From: Clarkia xantiana subsp. parviflora
Taxonomy: Eukaryota > Streptophyta > Magnoliopsida > Myrtales > Onagraceae
Assembly (NCBI GenBank): GCA_036873135.1
Contig: JAPTYO010000023.1
Span: forward strand, 6,273,834 to 6,337,833
Length of the DNA stretch: 64,000 nucleotides
Reading direction: 5' to 3'
Positions within the stretch are counted from its first letter, which is position 1; each line of letters opens with the position of its first letter. Shown piece by piece: positions 11,114-23,558 of the stretch. A program made the translations under genes and the position numbers. A model generated the notes under the pieces. That model had not been told where the DNA came from and did no database searches. It saw only the letters and a list, made by a program, of their open reading frames with translations.

Positions 11114-11642
11114 ACATATGTGGGTAATTCCCTATCTCATCCATATTTTTTCTAACTCTTTTGTATGAGTTATTAGCACATACATATGCTTACACACCTA
11201 CCCGTACATAAGCATGCATAAACGTACTCCCGTTTGCATATCCATGTCACAAATCTATTAGTATGATCCCGACATGTACATACTTACATCCCCTTCATTA
11301 CATACATATAAATGATCATATCTACATGTTTATTATCGTGACATTATATGTCGTGCGATGCACATACATGCATATACCATGGCTGCACACACGTTAGTGT
11401 TCACGTCTCTGTTGCATACATAGTCCTACATCATTACATATACCATGTCATATACGTACACTTGTTGCGCTAACTATGTCAGAATCTATAATCACTCTTA
11501 TTAAACGAAAGGATGGACACGCAACATTGAGGCCCACGCGCCAACGGACAGTAAGTCCACGCCAAAGTAACACCTGAACTTAAATCGAACGTATACTCTA
11601 TTGAAAATAGAGTCAAGTAAGGGTCACGCCATTACTTGACTC
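11114..11642. other. Non-coding 3' internal region of element 1
   Basis: AT-rich with many ACATAC / CATATG / GTACATAC motifs. No gene is seen. It lies between the antisense promoter and the polypurine tract. Confidence 0.6.
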
Positions 11643-11651
11643 GGGGGAAAA
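11643..11651 (+). other. Polypurine tract of element 1
   Basis: GGGGGAAAA lies directly against the TG of the 3' LTR, as expected for the plus-strand primer. Confidence 0.85.
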
Positions 11652-12261
11652 TGATGGGTATACGTCCGATTCGTGTTCTTTTTATAATTATTCGGACTTC
11701 ACCTACACGTCAAACCCACCAAACGGTTCTAAAATAATCACCCGAAAGTCCAAACGGCCTGGGGTACGCGATGTGGGACTCGTCCGGATTGTCCGGCAAT
11801 CCAGACTCCGATCCGGACTGTCTACAAACCGGACCGGAATCCAGATTGCGTCTAGAAATACGCGTGACTCCTATATACGCGCGTACGGAACGTGTCGGAA
11901 TCTCCGACGTCAACTTCATGCTTGTCCATGTCCGGTTCACTTTTTCACAATTAAACCGACGTTGGACCATTCAAAACCCGGTCTGATTTCAAGGTTTCCT
12001 ATAAATAGGAGCCTTGATCATTCATTTCGCAACTAAGTTGACGCTGAAGCTCTGACCTCTCTCTAACTTTCTCTCTCTACATTCTAATTTAAGTTTCGGA
12101 GAGGGCTCCTCGCACTCCACCCCCCTGTGTGGCGTGCGATACTGCCCCTCGTGCAGGTGTTCGAAGACGCACGTATCCCGGCACGTGCGAAGACCCGCTA
12201 CATCAACGACTCGGAGCGCGTTTACCAGGACCCGACTCTCTGTCCAGTCTAGGTCCCAACA
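11652..12261 (+). repeat. 3' LTR of element 1
   Basis: A 610-bp LTR with the same TGATGGGTATACG start and GGTCCCAACA end as the 5' LTR and its own TATA box at 12000-12007. It is followed by the target duplication GGTCC at 12262-12266. Confidence 0.95.
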
Positions 12262-12266
12262 GGTCC

Positions 12267-13546
12267 GAATCAAATTACCTACGGGACGGGTCCGGGATCA
12301 CGAGACCCCGTAGAACCGCCTTGTATATTATATACATATATTCTGTTATTTTTTAAAATAATATGTTTAATATAACACATATTTAATACAACAAGGATTA
12401 AACTGTAAATAAAGTTTAATAAGAATTGAATTTATGATGTGAATTTGGAAATATGGTTTTTTCTTTCTTAATTTAAAGATAGGGTTTAAAAGTGAATAAT
12501 GTATATAGACTTGAAAATCGTGAGATGAGACGAGATCCTATAAAAAAAATTAATTCATAGACGTGCTTCGCAAGATGTATGAAATAAGTACAAATCAACC
12601 TCGTCTAACCGTGAGCGGGTCCGAAGCTGACAATACCCCGTTAGTCCATTACTGATCTATATATTATGTATTTCCATATTAGATTATTAAAAAATTGTTT
12701 TTTTGGATAAAATCTGCTGAATAAACCCAAAAAGAGAAAGTTTGGTGGTAGTATGTATAAGTGTCAGATTTTTTGTCAATCCATGTAATATTTTATACAT
12801 AATAATGATTGAAGTTACTAATGACAACGCTGGCAATTGCATTGCAGAATGCATAAATGGTTTTTTTTTCATCTTAATATAAATGGGGTTGATCTAATCT
12901 AGCTAAGATAGTGATTAGTGACCACACAATAAAAGCTTTAGCTAGTGCTTCTTTTTCACTGGTTTTTAAAATTCAACGTTATGACGTTATCGTAGTAAGT
13001 TTACTACGTTAAAAATAATTTATGTTTGTAGCGAGTCAATTTATAAATAGTAAAATATTAATTATGAATATTTTTCAATCTAAAAGCTCTAATAAAGTTT
13101 AAATCTTAACATTTGAATAATGAATGAATCAATACAATATATTACATGTGTTAACTAGCGTAGTTTGGATCAATAATCCTCTATGATTAATTATTTAATT
13201 AGTCAGTAAACATCATGATTATGAAACAGCGGAGTTTAATGTCACTCCCCATATATTCACCAACTTATATGCTTTTCCGTTGGGAGTTTACTTTAGGCTG
13301 TCTATCTTGGGGGTTGGTGCAAGATATGGACTATATAAAGTACATAATCAATACGTCTTTTGTCAACTTTCCCTCAATTCATCTGAATTTGTAGTTTTTT
13401 TTTCTGGTAAAAATTTGAGTTGATGTATAAGAAAGTTTTTATTCTTTTATTTATAACTAATAACAAGGACCTGCATTAAACAATATAGATATACATCTAT
13501 ATTGGTAGGGTGTTTTAGGGCGCTTCTATATAGAGGACGGCATTTA
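12267..13546. other. AT-rich intergenic sequence, no gene seen
   Basis: No credible coding sequence. The first 70 bases include a GC-rich GGGACGGGTCCGGGATC patch that continues the sequence interrupted by element 1. The rest is AT-rich. The last bases (TTA, 13544-13546) are one target duplication of the next element. Confidence 0.6.
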
Positions 13547-14533
13547 GGGTGGGTTTGGATGGACGTAATGTGAGATTACTTGTAATGTTCTGACCCAACG
13601 GGTTGGTTCGTAATTAATGATGTAATGTGAAGTGTAATGTCAGATTACAGTGTTTGGTTGTGTTGTAATGTGAAGTGTAATGTCAGATTACATTGTTTGG
13701 TTTGGTTTGTAATGTACAATGTAATGTGATTGACTTATTATTATAATATTAATCTATTTAAAAATATATTATATACATGACAAATTTAAATATGGATTTA
13801 TTTTGAAAAAAGTAACTTGGACCCTTAACTTTATATTTAATATTTAAACATCAAATTTGAAAATATTAGAGCTAAATTTTCATTTTTACTTGTTATGTTA
13901 TTAAAAAAAATAACGCGAAAAATTTCATTTAATGGTTAATTACAAAAAAAAAAAAACCCCAAGTTTGGTTCTTTTGCAAAAAAAACAAACTTAACTATTT
14001 TTTTAGCAAATAAGAAACCAAACTTTGCAAAATTCGTAAAGCACAAACATACTTGTATCTCTATTAGTTTTAGACGGAAGAATTGTAATTATAACCGAAC
14101 AAACTGTTAGAATCAAGACTTTGCATTATTATGGGTGGGGGTTATCTTAGTTTGACGTGTAATTGTTATTAGTATCCACAGCTTGTACCTTAAACGAGAG
14201 TAAAATTGACAATAAAAAAATCTTTACCAAAAATAAATAAATGGAGATAACTAAATAATAAAGAATAATTAAATTAGTAAATATTAATAAAATAATAAAC
14301 ACTACGTAATGTTGAACGTAATCTCACATTACATCCAAAATCGGATGTAATCTCACATTACGCCGAGAGGGAAAGTCAACAGGTTTTGACGGGTTCTGAC
14401 CAACCCGTCGTAATCTCAGATTACAATGCATATTACATTACAGAGCTCACATTACATCGTTTGGTTTGCCAAACAGCGTAATGTTGATGTAATATGGAAC
14501 GTAATATGGGATTACATCCATCCAAACACCCTC
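13547..14533. mobile_element. PIF/Harbinger-like non-autonomous element, TTA duplication
   Basis: The left end is GGGTGGGTTTGGATGGACGTAAT. The right end, read in reverse, is GAGGGTGTTTGGATGGATGTAAT. They align base for base with four mismatches over 23 bp. TTA is duplicated at 13544-13546 and 14534-14536, the target used by PIF/Harbinger transposases. The ends are rich in GTAATGTGAGATTAC-type motifs in inverted orientation. The 987-bp body is very AT-rich with no transposase frame. A hAT or other family with a similar TIR is less likely given the 3-bp TTA. Confidence 0.75.
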
Positions 14534-14536
14534 TTA

Positions 14537-14930
14537 TAGTAAATTTGCTACACACTTAAAATAATTTTCACACACTGGTATCATATCGTATAATTAATAT
14601 ATTAATTATGCATGTTTGTCTATTTTTAATTTGGATTATAAACTTAAAACTTCTAATTAACTATCATTCACTAGACTGTTATACTTAAATACTTCACTCG
14701 CATAAGAAGTTAAATTATATTATAATACTAATAAACATTACTGTGTACATGCATTTTTTTAAAATTATTTAAATATAAAAAAAACAACATGTGTCGTATT
14801 TTTTATTTATTTATTTATTATAATAACATATATATCCCGTATTATTATAAAACTCTTCAAAGCATACTACTATAAAAATGTATGCAGCTTTAATTATAAT
14901 TCTGAAAAAAACAAATAATAAGTATCTATA
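14537..14930. other. AT-rich spacer, no gene seen
   Basis: Nothing recognisable except runs of A and T. Confidence 0.5.
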
Positions 14931-15334
14931 TCTATATATAATATAATTTGGATTAGTTTAATATGTGATTGACAAGTACTAAACTTAAATGATGATATGT
15001 ATACAAAATTCAATATAATTGGACCAACTCATTCATTATCTCTCATATATGATGTGTATCTATCCAACTAAGCATCTCTAATAGCTTGGATGACCTCCAA
15101 GCATCCTCATTCCTCCATAGAAACTGTTTACATAACAAATAGAACATCAATTTACACATGTTGCTTAAGAAGTTTTAAATGTGTATTACATACTTTAAAT
15201 TCGTTTAGTAGTGTTTCATTCACCTTAAATACATTATTTCAATTAATACTTATAAATATCAAATATTAATATTCCGAACATCTCAACAAATTAAAAAAAA
15301 AAAAAAATCTCGTGCAAAGCGTGAATAAGCCAAC
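14931..15334 (+). mobile_element. Helitron-like non-autonomous element (tentative)
   Basis: The start resembles a Helitron 5' end, A|TCTATATATAATATAATTTGG. The right end has a weak hairpin (CTCGTGCAAAGCGTGA, 15309-15324) about 7 bases before CTAG|T, as in plant Helitrons. No coding sequence. The 5' end could instead be at 14925. Confidence 0.45.
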
Positions 15335-15453
15335 TAGTTATACTAATAATGGTAAACAAATACGTAACCACTTTGTCTAAAAGTAACCACTTTCCATCTA
15401 AAATAATCGGAAGAAATGACAATGATACACTTTAAAATTCTAAATACTTATAA

Positions 15454-15870
15454 GAGCATCCACAGTGGTATTACGTAAAGAATACGTAAATGTGGGTCCT
15501 ACATGTTTATTTAAGTAAAACAACAAAAACTATCTACAGTGGTTTTACATAGCATTCCTTAAAGATGGGACCCACACGTAAATTTATGTTTTTACATAAA
15601 GCATTCCTTAAATTTAAGTAATGCACTATGTATTACGTAACTAATTTTTTACTATAAATTAATTCATTTAATAATTAATGCTAATATCTTATTGATGGTT
15701 GTTGGAAAATTTAATAATAAAATATATTTAAGGAATGTGTTTAAGTAATACGATTGCAGAGAAAATATTTTTTACGTGTGTCTTAAATTTACGTATTACT
15801 TAAAGTGTACATAAATGTCTACGTGGCAACTTTAAAGAATACAGTTTAGGTAAAACCATTCTGGATGCTC
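15454..15870. mobile_element. GAGCATCC-type MITE, copy 1
   Basis: Terminal inverted repeats GAGCATCCACAGTGGT (left) and GAGCATCCAGAATGGT (right, reversed), flanked by TAA on both sides (15451-15453 and 15871-15873). The 417-bp body carries inverted GTAAA / TTTAC and CATTCCTTAAA motifs and no coding frame. Diverged relatives lie at about 27785-28176 and 55296-55540. The superfamily is not certain; a 3-bp TAA target suggests PIF/Harbinger. Confidence 0.8.
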
Positions 15871-15873
15871 TAA

Positions 15874-16849
15874 GTCAAACAAAATCATGTATCACTTTGT
15901 CAAATCCTACTCACTACATATTACTTTTATATATAATTTTCACACACACTGGTATCTATCATACGGTATCATATCGTATAGGTAATATGTACCACCAATT
16001 ATGATATATATGTAAGTATGAGTCAATAAGTAGGGTCCACTATCAATTAGGTCATTAACGGCTTAACTTGTTTCTAAATTATAATTTTAAGGAGCGAATA
16101 TGGTAAACCCGTAGTTATCCATTTAGGGTTAGTGTACACGTCTAAAAAAAATTACTATAATGATTTTTTTTATTATAATTTTTATACAAAAACATCAACA
16201 AAAATATATTTAACGCTAATAGATAATTTTCAACGGCTAAATTTTGAAATTTATACATGTTTTTTCTCAATTATTTATTTAAGTATTATTTTTAGGATGG
16301 TTTACCTATTAATTAGACTCTACAAAAATGAAGTTAAACTCCATAAATATATAACGATGAGTTGATAATTTATATGTAGGGTCAACTTTCAAAGACCAGG
16401 TTAGATCTATCATTTTAACATGCTATAAAGTATAAGCATGAGTATATGATTTTCACATAAAATTAGCATCTTTTAACTATAAGAGTTTAACTCTTTGATT
16501 TTTTTTGTCGAACATAATAAAGAATTTAATTATATACATCAAGCTTCTTAGATTCGAATTACGGGTCTGTCAGGGAAGTTTACGCTTGTAAGACGGTACC
16601 GTTGCTGTAATCCTGATCTAATTGCCTTGTGTTGAGTTTCGATCTTCTGAACTGATTGTCTTGTTGCCTTGTGTTGAGCTTCGATCTTCTCGTGTTGAAG
16701 TATTTTGTGTGTACTGGTGATTTAAGTTACAGGTCTGACGGGGAAGTTTACATTTGTAAAGCGGTAACGTCGCTGTGATTTCATCGCTTTCATCTCCGGA
16801 GATCTCATTTTTCTGGTGAGGTTATTTCTTCTCTAACTAATTGATATTA
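15874..16849. other. AT-rich sequence leading into a copia element
   Basis: Mostly AT-rich with no gene. At 16560-16615 and 16731-16785 two copies of an approximately 52-bp motif (GGGAAGTTTA, then GCGGTA / ACGGTA, then GTCGCTGT or GTTGCTGT) lie just upstream of the copia gag, probably part of its leader. I could not find a 5' LTR matching the sequence downstream of the copia element. Confidence 0.55.
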
Positions 16850-17705
16850 TGGCTATAGAAGTTGATGATCGTATGGTTTTGCATCCTTCTGATTTGTAGG
16901 AACCTCATTGATTGAGTTTCAATTGCTTGGAACTGAGAACTATCAAGCGTAGAGCTGTGCTATTAAAGAAAGTCTTATTGTGAAGAATAAGCTTGGTTTT
17001 GTTGATGGAAGCCTCATAAGAGAATCAGTTCCTACAAATCAGCGAGCAATGTGGGATCGATGTAATGCTCTTTTCAAAGCATGGTTAAAAAAATCTGTCA
17101 CAAAAGATATGGTTAGTAGCCTAATATACAATCCTACTGTGGAATCCATTTGGAATGACTTGAAGGATATGTAGAACAAAGTTGATGGCATGAGAATCTT
17201 TCAGCTGACTAGAGAAATCTATTAGGTTACTCAAGGTATCTTACCTATCACATCATACTATGCAAAGTTAAAACTGTTGTGGGATGAGTTAGCTGCTATC
17301 AATTACCTTGTTATGGAGTGTGAAGTTGATAGAGATTTGTTGAATGAACATAAGGAGAATCAGAAATTGATACAGTTTCTGATTGGTCTCAATGAATCTT
17401 ATGATCAGTTAGACATAATCTTTTAATGAGACATGTAGCTTATTCAGTGCTTTTACGGGATGAGGATCAGAGGAAAATCTCTAGTAATATCACTGATGGA
17501 TTAATTGAAAATGGTGTTGCTTTGTACTCTGCTAATAAGAAGAATGTCGTTGGTCATATGGGAAGTGGTCTTAGGAATAGGAATTCTTTTATCAATGGGA
17601 ATACCTTTAAGAAAGTAGACAGATCAGAATGAGTTTGTAATTTTTATGGCAGGAAAGGACATCGTATAGACACTTGTTGGGAGAAATATCCTGATTTGAA
17701 GAAGA
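16850..17705 (+). pseudogene. Ty1/copia Gag (broken)
   Basis: Starts at ATG 16850 with a frame containing LHPSD, then a stop at 16897. The rest continues through 16980-17174, 17230-17423 and 17426-17632 in different frames. It matches the copia UBN2-type Gag: ENYQ.. near 16940, then MWDRCNALFKAWL, and LIQFLIGLNESYDQL near 17370. The zinc knuckle at about 17637-17678 reads CNFYGRKGHRIDTC, so its second cysteine is replaced by tyrosine. The damage shows a long-inactive copy. Confidence 0.85.
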
Positions 17706-20700
17706 AATGGAAAGCTTCTAATCTTGTTATGGGAGAATCTGATGATATGCTAGATGATCCTCCCACTGCTGATGGTGATTCTTTGAAGGTGACAGGATCT
17801 CCCTCTCTTTCTCAAACTCAGTTTGATCACATTAGTTCATTCTTCAATTGCATAGAGAAAGGGAAAGCTTCCGCTGAGGCACACTCAAACATGGTAGGTA
17901 ATCTCGAATCTTCCAGACTAATGGATTGGGTTATTGATTCAGGGGCAACTGAACATACGACTCATCGAAGAGAATGGTTACACAACTTAAGAGAAAATGA
18001 CATTCATTATAGGTTTTCCATCTGTCTAATTGTCAGAAATGCAAGATCACTCACATTAGGGATTACATTGTTCGAGAGGATGTATTCTGAGAAATGTGCT
18101 ATTGATTCCTTACTTTAAGTTCAATCCCATTGCTTTCTGTAAGCTCCCCTTTGATTTGAATTGCAAGGTTATTTTTCATGGTGACTCTGTGGTTATACAT
18201 GGACTATCAAGTGGGCGGACTCTGGTGACTGGGAGTCTGACTAAGGGCCTGTATGTATATTCTTCAAGTGAAACGAGGACAATAGGAACATATCAAGATT
18301 GTTGTTGTTGCTGAAAATGAAGTCTTTGATGGGGATCCCACTTTGTGGCACAGGAGATTGGGTCATGTTTCTGCAAGTAGACTTAGTAGAATAAAAGATT
18401 TGTGTACTACTAATATTGCTCGAATAAGGCAGTGCACTATTTGTCCTGTTGCCAAGCAAACAAGAAAACATTTTTACTGAGAGTCTCTCATGTTGTCATT
18501 ACTTTTGATCTTGTGCATTTAGACATTTGGGGTCCTTACAAGGTTGCTACCGTGAGAAGTTTTAAATACTTTCTCACCATTGTTGATGATTGTACCAAAT
18601 ACACATGGGTTTATTTGATGGTTACCAAGAATGAGGCAATCTTCCATATCAAGAACTTTCTTACACTAGTCAAGAATCAGTTTCAATATCAGACAAAACT
18701 TTCGGAAGTGATAATGAGAGAGAATTTGTGAATGAGATTAGTGCTTCTTTGTTTCAAAAACTTGGAATTATTAATCAAACAAGCTGCTCTTTCACTCCTC
18801 AACAAAATGCCAGAGTGGAAATGAAACACAGACATCTTCTGAATGTGGCCAGAGCTATTAGATTTCAAGTTTCCATTCCTATCAAACATTGGGGCTATTG
18901 TATCTTAGCAGCTTTTTATATTATCAACTTGCTTCCATCTCATGTTCTAAAAGGCAAGTCTCCTTATGAATATCTAAGGATTAAGCCTCCTTCCCTTGAG
19001 CATCTGAAAGTAATTGGTTGTCTGTGCTACACAACCAAACTCAATAACTTAAATAAGTTCTCTACCATATCTAAGCCTGCTAACTTCATGGGATATTCCC
19101 CTACTAAAAAGGGATACTTGGTCATGAATTTGAGTGATCGTGTATTTCATGTAAGCGGGGATGTTGATTTTAATGAAGAGGTTTTCCCTTTCAATCTGAG
19201 CAAGCAAGAGTTGAAAGATAAGTTTTCTTTTCTGAGGGGGAATGAATCAATTACTACTTCTGACATTGGTAATTTCACTGAATCAGAGTTACTAAATGAG
19301 ACACCAGATGTGAATATTGTTCCTCATGCACAAGATGTGAATTTTGTTCCTCTTGCACCTCCCGATACGGATGAAGTTCCTGTCAGAATGTCAGATGGAA
19401 TGAGGCAGCCTCCCAGTTGGATTAGTGATTACATAACTCCAACTATCCATCAACCAAATGCCTCTTCAACCAAGTTTGGTCTAGAAAACTTCATTCATTA
19501 TAAGAGAATTACTGATCCTTACAAGTGTTTCTCAGCTAACATTGCTAAGATTATGGAGCCAATGACCTATAAAGAAGTTGTTCAGGATGACAACTGGGTC
19601 TCTGCAATGCAATCAGATATCAAAGCTTTACAAAAGCTTTACAAGATAATAATAGTTGGGTGGTTACTGATTTGCCTGAAGGTGAGAAGGCTATTGGTTG
19701 CAAGTTGATCTTTAGAGTGAACTAGTGAAGTACAATGAAGATGGAATATTAGACATATACAAAGAAAGGCTTGTGGCAAAGGGTTATACTCAAATTGAAT
19801 AAAATACTTCAAAGAGACATTTTTTCCAGTTGCTAAGATGCAAACAGTTAGAACCATTCTTGCTATTGCTGCAGCGAGGAACTGGAACATCTTTCATATG
19901 GATGTAAACAATGACTTCTTACGAGGTGATTTGTTTGAGGAAGTTTACATGGAGATTCCTCAAGGGTTTAGTTCTGACACTTCAGAAGCTCCTATGTGTA
20001 AAAGAAGAATGGTTACACTCAAAGCAAATCAGATTATTCATTATTCACTAAATTAAAAGGTGAACACAATGTTTTCTTGTTGGTTTATGTGGATGATATC
20101 CTCATTACAGGCTCAAATGAATGAATGATATCTAATCTGAAGAGATTTTTAGAGACTAATTTCAAACTCAAATATTTGGGCCCTTTGAAGTATTTCCTTG
20201 GTTTGGAGATAGTCATGTCTCGAAAAGGAATCTTGTTGAATCAAAGGAAGTATGCTTTGGGATCATCTTAGATGCTGGATTAGGTGCTGCTAAATCATCC
20301 CCAGCTCCAATGGAATCAGGATTAATGTCGACTACAAAAGAATATGATGACTGCTTCAATCTGAATAGTGATGATGGACTATTTGAAGATAGAGCTTTAT
20401 ATCGATGATTAGTAGGGGTATTATATCTTACGATGACAAGACCTGATATTGTCTTCTCTGTTCAACAGTTGAGTCAATTTGTGTATCAACCAAAGAAGTC
20501 ACATTACAAGGTAGCTATGAGAGTCATTCGTTACATTAAAGGATCACCTAGGCAAGTTTTGTTCTATTCATCTGAGAATGAACTGGATTTGAAGATTTAC
20601 TGTGATGCATATTGGAATCTTGTCCAATTTCAAGGAGATCCATCAGTTCTTATTTAGTTAAGTTGGGAGACACTATTATAGAGTGGAAAGTGAAGAAAAA

Positions 20701-21076
20701 CTTGACAGTATCTAAATCGAGTACTGAAGTTGAGTACAGAAGCCTAAGTCTTGCAGCGGCTGAAGCAACTTGGATGAAAAATCTATTGATTGGCACTGGA
20801 ATTCAAGCAAAACTACCAGTTACAATCTACTCTGACAGCGAAGCAGTCATAAGGATGAGTAAAAATTCAATGTTCAATGAGAGAACAAAACATATTGAGC
20901 TTGATTGCCATACAGTTCGTGAAAGAGTTATTGATGGCACTATCACTACAATATATGTTGCCTCAGAGGATCAATTAGTTGATCTACGGACGAAGGCTCT
21001 TCATAGACAGCAACATGAATTCCTTATCAACCAATCAAAGATGTTTACCGAAAAGAAAAGGAGAAGGAATAAATAG
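17706..21076 (+). pseudogene. Ty1/copia Pol: protease, integrase, RT, RNase H (broken)
   Basis: Domains in copia order, PR-INT-RT-RH. The protease motif VIDSGATEHTT is near 17932-17965. The GAG-pre-integrase block LWHRRLGHVSASRLS is near 18341, with a CxxC finger near 18433. The integrase core is at 18500-19080 (LDIWGP, VDDCTKYTWVYL, QQNARVEMKHRHLLNVARA). RT is at about 19560-20290 with [13 protein letters not shown] near 20080. RNase H is at 20612-21076 (SKSSTEVEYRSLSLAAAEATWM, then RTKHIELDCHTVRERV). At least six stops or frameshifts interrupt it. PR-INT-RT order, rather than RT-INT, identifies copia. Confidence 0.9.
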
Positions 21077-21088
21077 ATGATGGTGGAT

Positions 21089-21345
21089 GTTAAGGAGCAT
21101 ATCATAGGAGTCGAGCATAATGTATACACGGTGCTTACATGGTGCACAACACAGTGCCTACTTAGTGCACAACATGATGCCTTGCATGATGTTGAGCATA
21201 GTGCCTGATGTCTTATACACAGTTGGTGTATATACCATGTGTAATGTTAGTTATGTTAGTTGTCACACTACTATATACATCTACTTACTTCCTTTGTACA
21301 TTTTCGATGATGTGATGAATGAATTACAAGTTACTGATTTCTGAT
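21089..21345 (+). repeat. Probable start of the copia 3' LTR
   Basis: TGTTAAGGAGCATATC follows the purine-rich GATGATGGTGGA and lies just downstream of the RNase H stop, as a copia 3' LTR would. The right end is not defined and no matching 5' LTR was found upstream of gag. Confidence 0.4.
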
Positions 21346-23558
21346 TCTCGAAAGTTTTTATCTAATTTTTTTCAATGTTCATTCTCATTCAGATTTCAAC
21401 ATATATTACATTCACTTAAATCATAAAATATATGTCTATTTGATATTATAAAGCATGTACTAATACCTTGTTATTTCTTTTTTAGATAATCATAAAACTT
21501 GTTTCGCTTTTCTTTCTAATAATATTTTTAGAATTGTACAACAAACTCACCCTCCAGATTAAACTGTTTAAAGGTATCAATTTAATAAACTATTACATGA
21601 TGTGTAGATCTTATGAAATAATAGTCATTGCAATATTCTAACTCTCATATAAAAGTCTTAAACTCGCTCGGGTTAGTGTCAAACATAGATTTCATGAACA
21701 AGTAATCATGCCTAGAAATTATTTTTTCACCAAGCTTATTCTGCCTTAATCAACTTTGCTTCGAAGTTGTTCTATTGTCCAACCATTATGTATTCATCCA
21801 TTTTTTCAGTATTTTATGCAAGATTAGAGTCAGCATATTTCATGAAGATCTCAAATGTAAATACCCAAAGTGTTTATTCTTTTATTGCGTCTCGATATAT
21901 AAGAATACTTACCTATCACAGTGGCTTATTATTTATTTTCCTTCTCATTTTGTCATTTTTAATTATGTGACATCTACTTTAGAATAAAAACACTCTTTAC
22001 TTGCATGAGGATCATAAACTTTTGATGCTTATTATTTAGATAAATTTTGATTTTTCTAGGAAAATCTGAAGTCCTAGATTTCAAAAGAAATTCGGTGTAG
22101 TTTATTATGTAAATCAAAATCATCATTTCATGCATATTTTGTCTCGATGCATGTATATTCAGTCATCTTTTTCAGATAACATTCAATTCATGCGTGCTAA
22201 ATTCAATCTCCGTCGTTCTTATTTTAATTAATATGTTTTATTAGTTCATTTTTATTACAAAAAATAGAGAGAAAAGTTAAGTGGTTTAATGATGATTGAA
22301 TTCTTATAAATAAAAAATAATAAAAAAATCCAATGTAGAAGATTTTGCATTAACTATTCTTATATGTTAATTATGGAATTGCAAAAATAAAAATACTTCG
22401 CAATGCATATGAGATATGCTGTTTTTTCACAAATATTAAATTATTAAAATATTTCGTACATAATTTGGTTATTATATATAACACATTTTATCGTTGTAGT
22501 ATTTGATCTAATGCGTATATTATGCATATGCAATGCAAGCGCATCAATCTAGTAAACAATAATGAAACCACACTTGATTGAATCCATTATGGACTGAAAT
22601 CTAGCATATATATATAAAAGTGAATTTAAATTTTCACGTATTTTTAATTAATTATATAGCATAAATAAACCAATGTATATAATTAGATATACAAAGTTTC
22701 CTAATTAAATAAATACTTCGATATTTTGTCACAGAAAATGAATGGTTTAATAGTGCCGACCCTATACATATCCCGCTATGTAATAATCGTGTTCCTATAC
22801 TCACGATTCAAGATTTTTTCTTATCAGATTTAGTAAACAACTAGTGCATGCACTAGCCCGTCAATGTAACCCCATCAACATCTTAGTTTAGCCAAGATGT
22901 CGACTCGTTATTCTCAATTCTACTCACCCCTAAGCACAAAGCCATGTAAGACGATGGGCAATTACCCCCTCAATTTTTTTTCCGCAAGCACTTATGACCT
23001 AAATCCTAGCTTCGTGTCTGATCGCCTCCTCTTATGTTTGACGTAATACGTAGGTCGGACGATATATGATTTTTGTAATTAAGTCACCGTGTGGTAACTC
23101 CTCGAAAGATTTCGAACTTGAAATTTCGAAGGCAAACTGTAAGTAAACGCTCTTAACAACTAGACTACAACTACAAGTATATAAGCGAGACAGGATTAGT
23201 TGCATCAAACTCAATTCATCTCCGAAAATACATGTTATTTAATAAGTTGGACAAGATGTAGCTAATTAATTATACCCTAATCTAACCTTTATGTTGCAAT
23301 GAAAGTATTCAACATATTATCTCAAGATCTCTAGCGGAGAAGAGTAATAATACCTTTTCTGTTTGGAAATAATAATAATAATAATAATATCACCTCCCAC
23401 CATTTTTACAGCCAACTCAACAAAACACAACACAACTAAAGCTGTCTGACAACCCTAAAACCTCTCAGCTCTCCGTTCATCTCCAACTGGTCTGCACTTC
23501 TCTCCGTCGAATCTCATATCTCCGATCTCATCCCTTCTTCTCCAAACCTTCCCATAAA
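21346..23558. other. AT-rich intergenic region upstream of the ERF gene
   Basis: No gene is seen. A Helitron-like 3' end (CTAGT at 22550-22554 after an ATGC..GCAT hairpin) and a perfect 16-bp palindrome CTAGTGCATGCACTAG (22841-22856) are the only structured sites. An (AAT)n microsatellite lies at 23367-23389. The last 150 bases are CT-rich, as in a plant 5' untranslated region. Confidence 0.6.

Larger units (their letters stand above)
1799..12261 (+). mobile_element. Element 1: complete non-autonomous Ty3/gypsy-type LTR retrotransposon
   Basis: A 10,463-bp element bounded by LTRs that start TGATGGGTATACG and end GGTCCCAACA. It has a perfect 5-bp target duplication GGTCC (1794-1798 and 12262-12266), a primer-site-like motif after the 5' LTR and a purine tract before the 3' LTR. 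The sense strand encodes Gag, an aspartic protease and a second Gag-like module, all broken by stops and frameshifts. No reverse transcriptase, RNase H or integrase is present. From 9930 to 7429 an intron-containing gene runs antisense. The two LTRs differ by several percent of substitutions plus indels, so the insertion is not recent. Gag and protease resemble plant Tat-type gypsy elements; the lineage is my inference. Confidence 0.93.

Noticed and set aside
22520..22554. Helitron 3' end on the plus strand
   Set aside because: Hairpin is weak and the 5' end was not found, so not listed as an element.
22841..22856. Perfect 16-bp palindrome CTAGTGCATGCACTAG as a Helitron 3' end on the minus strand
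   Set aside because: CTAGT and a short hairpin are present, but I could not find a 5' TC end or a related copy.
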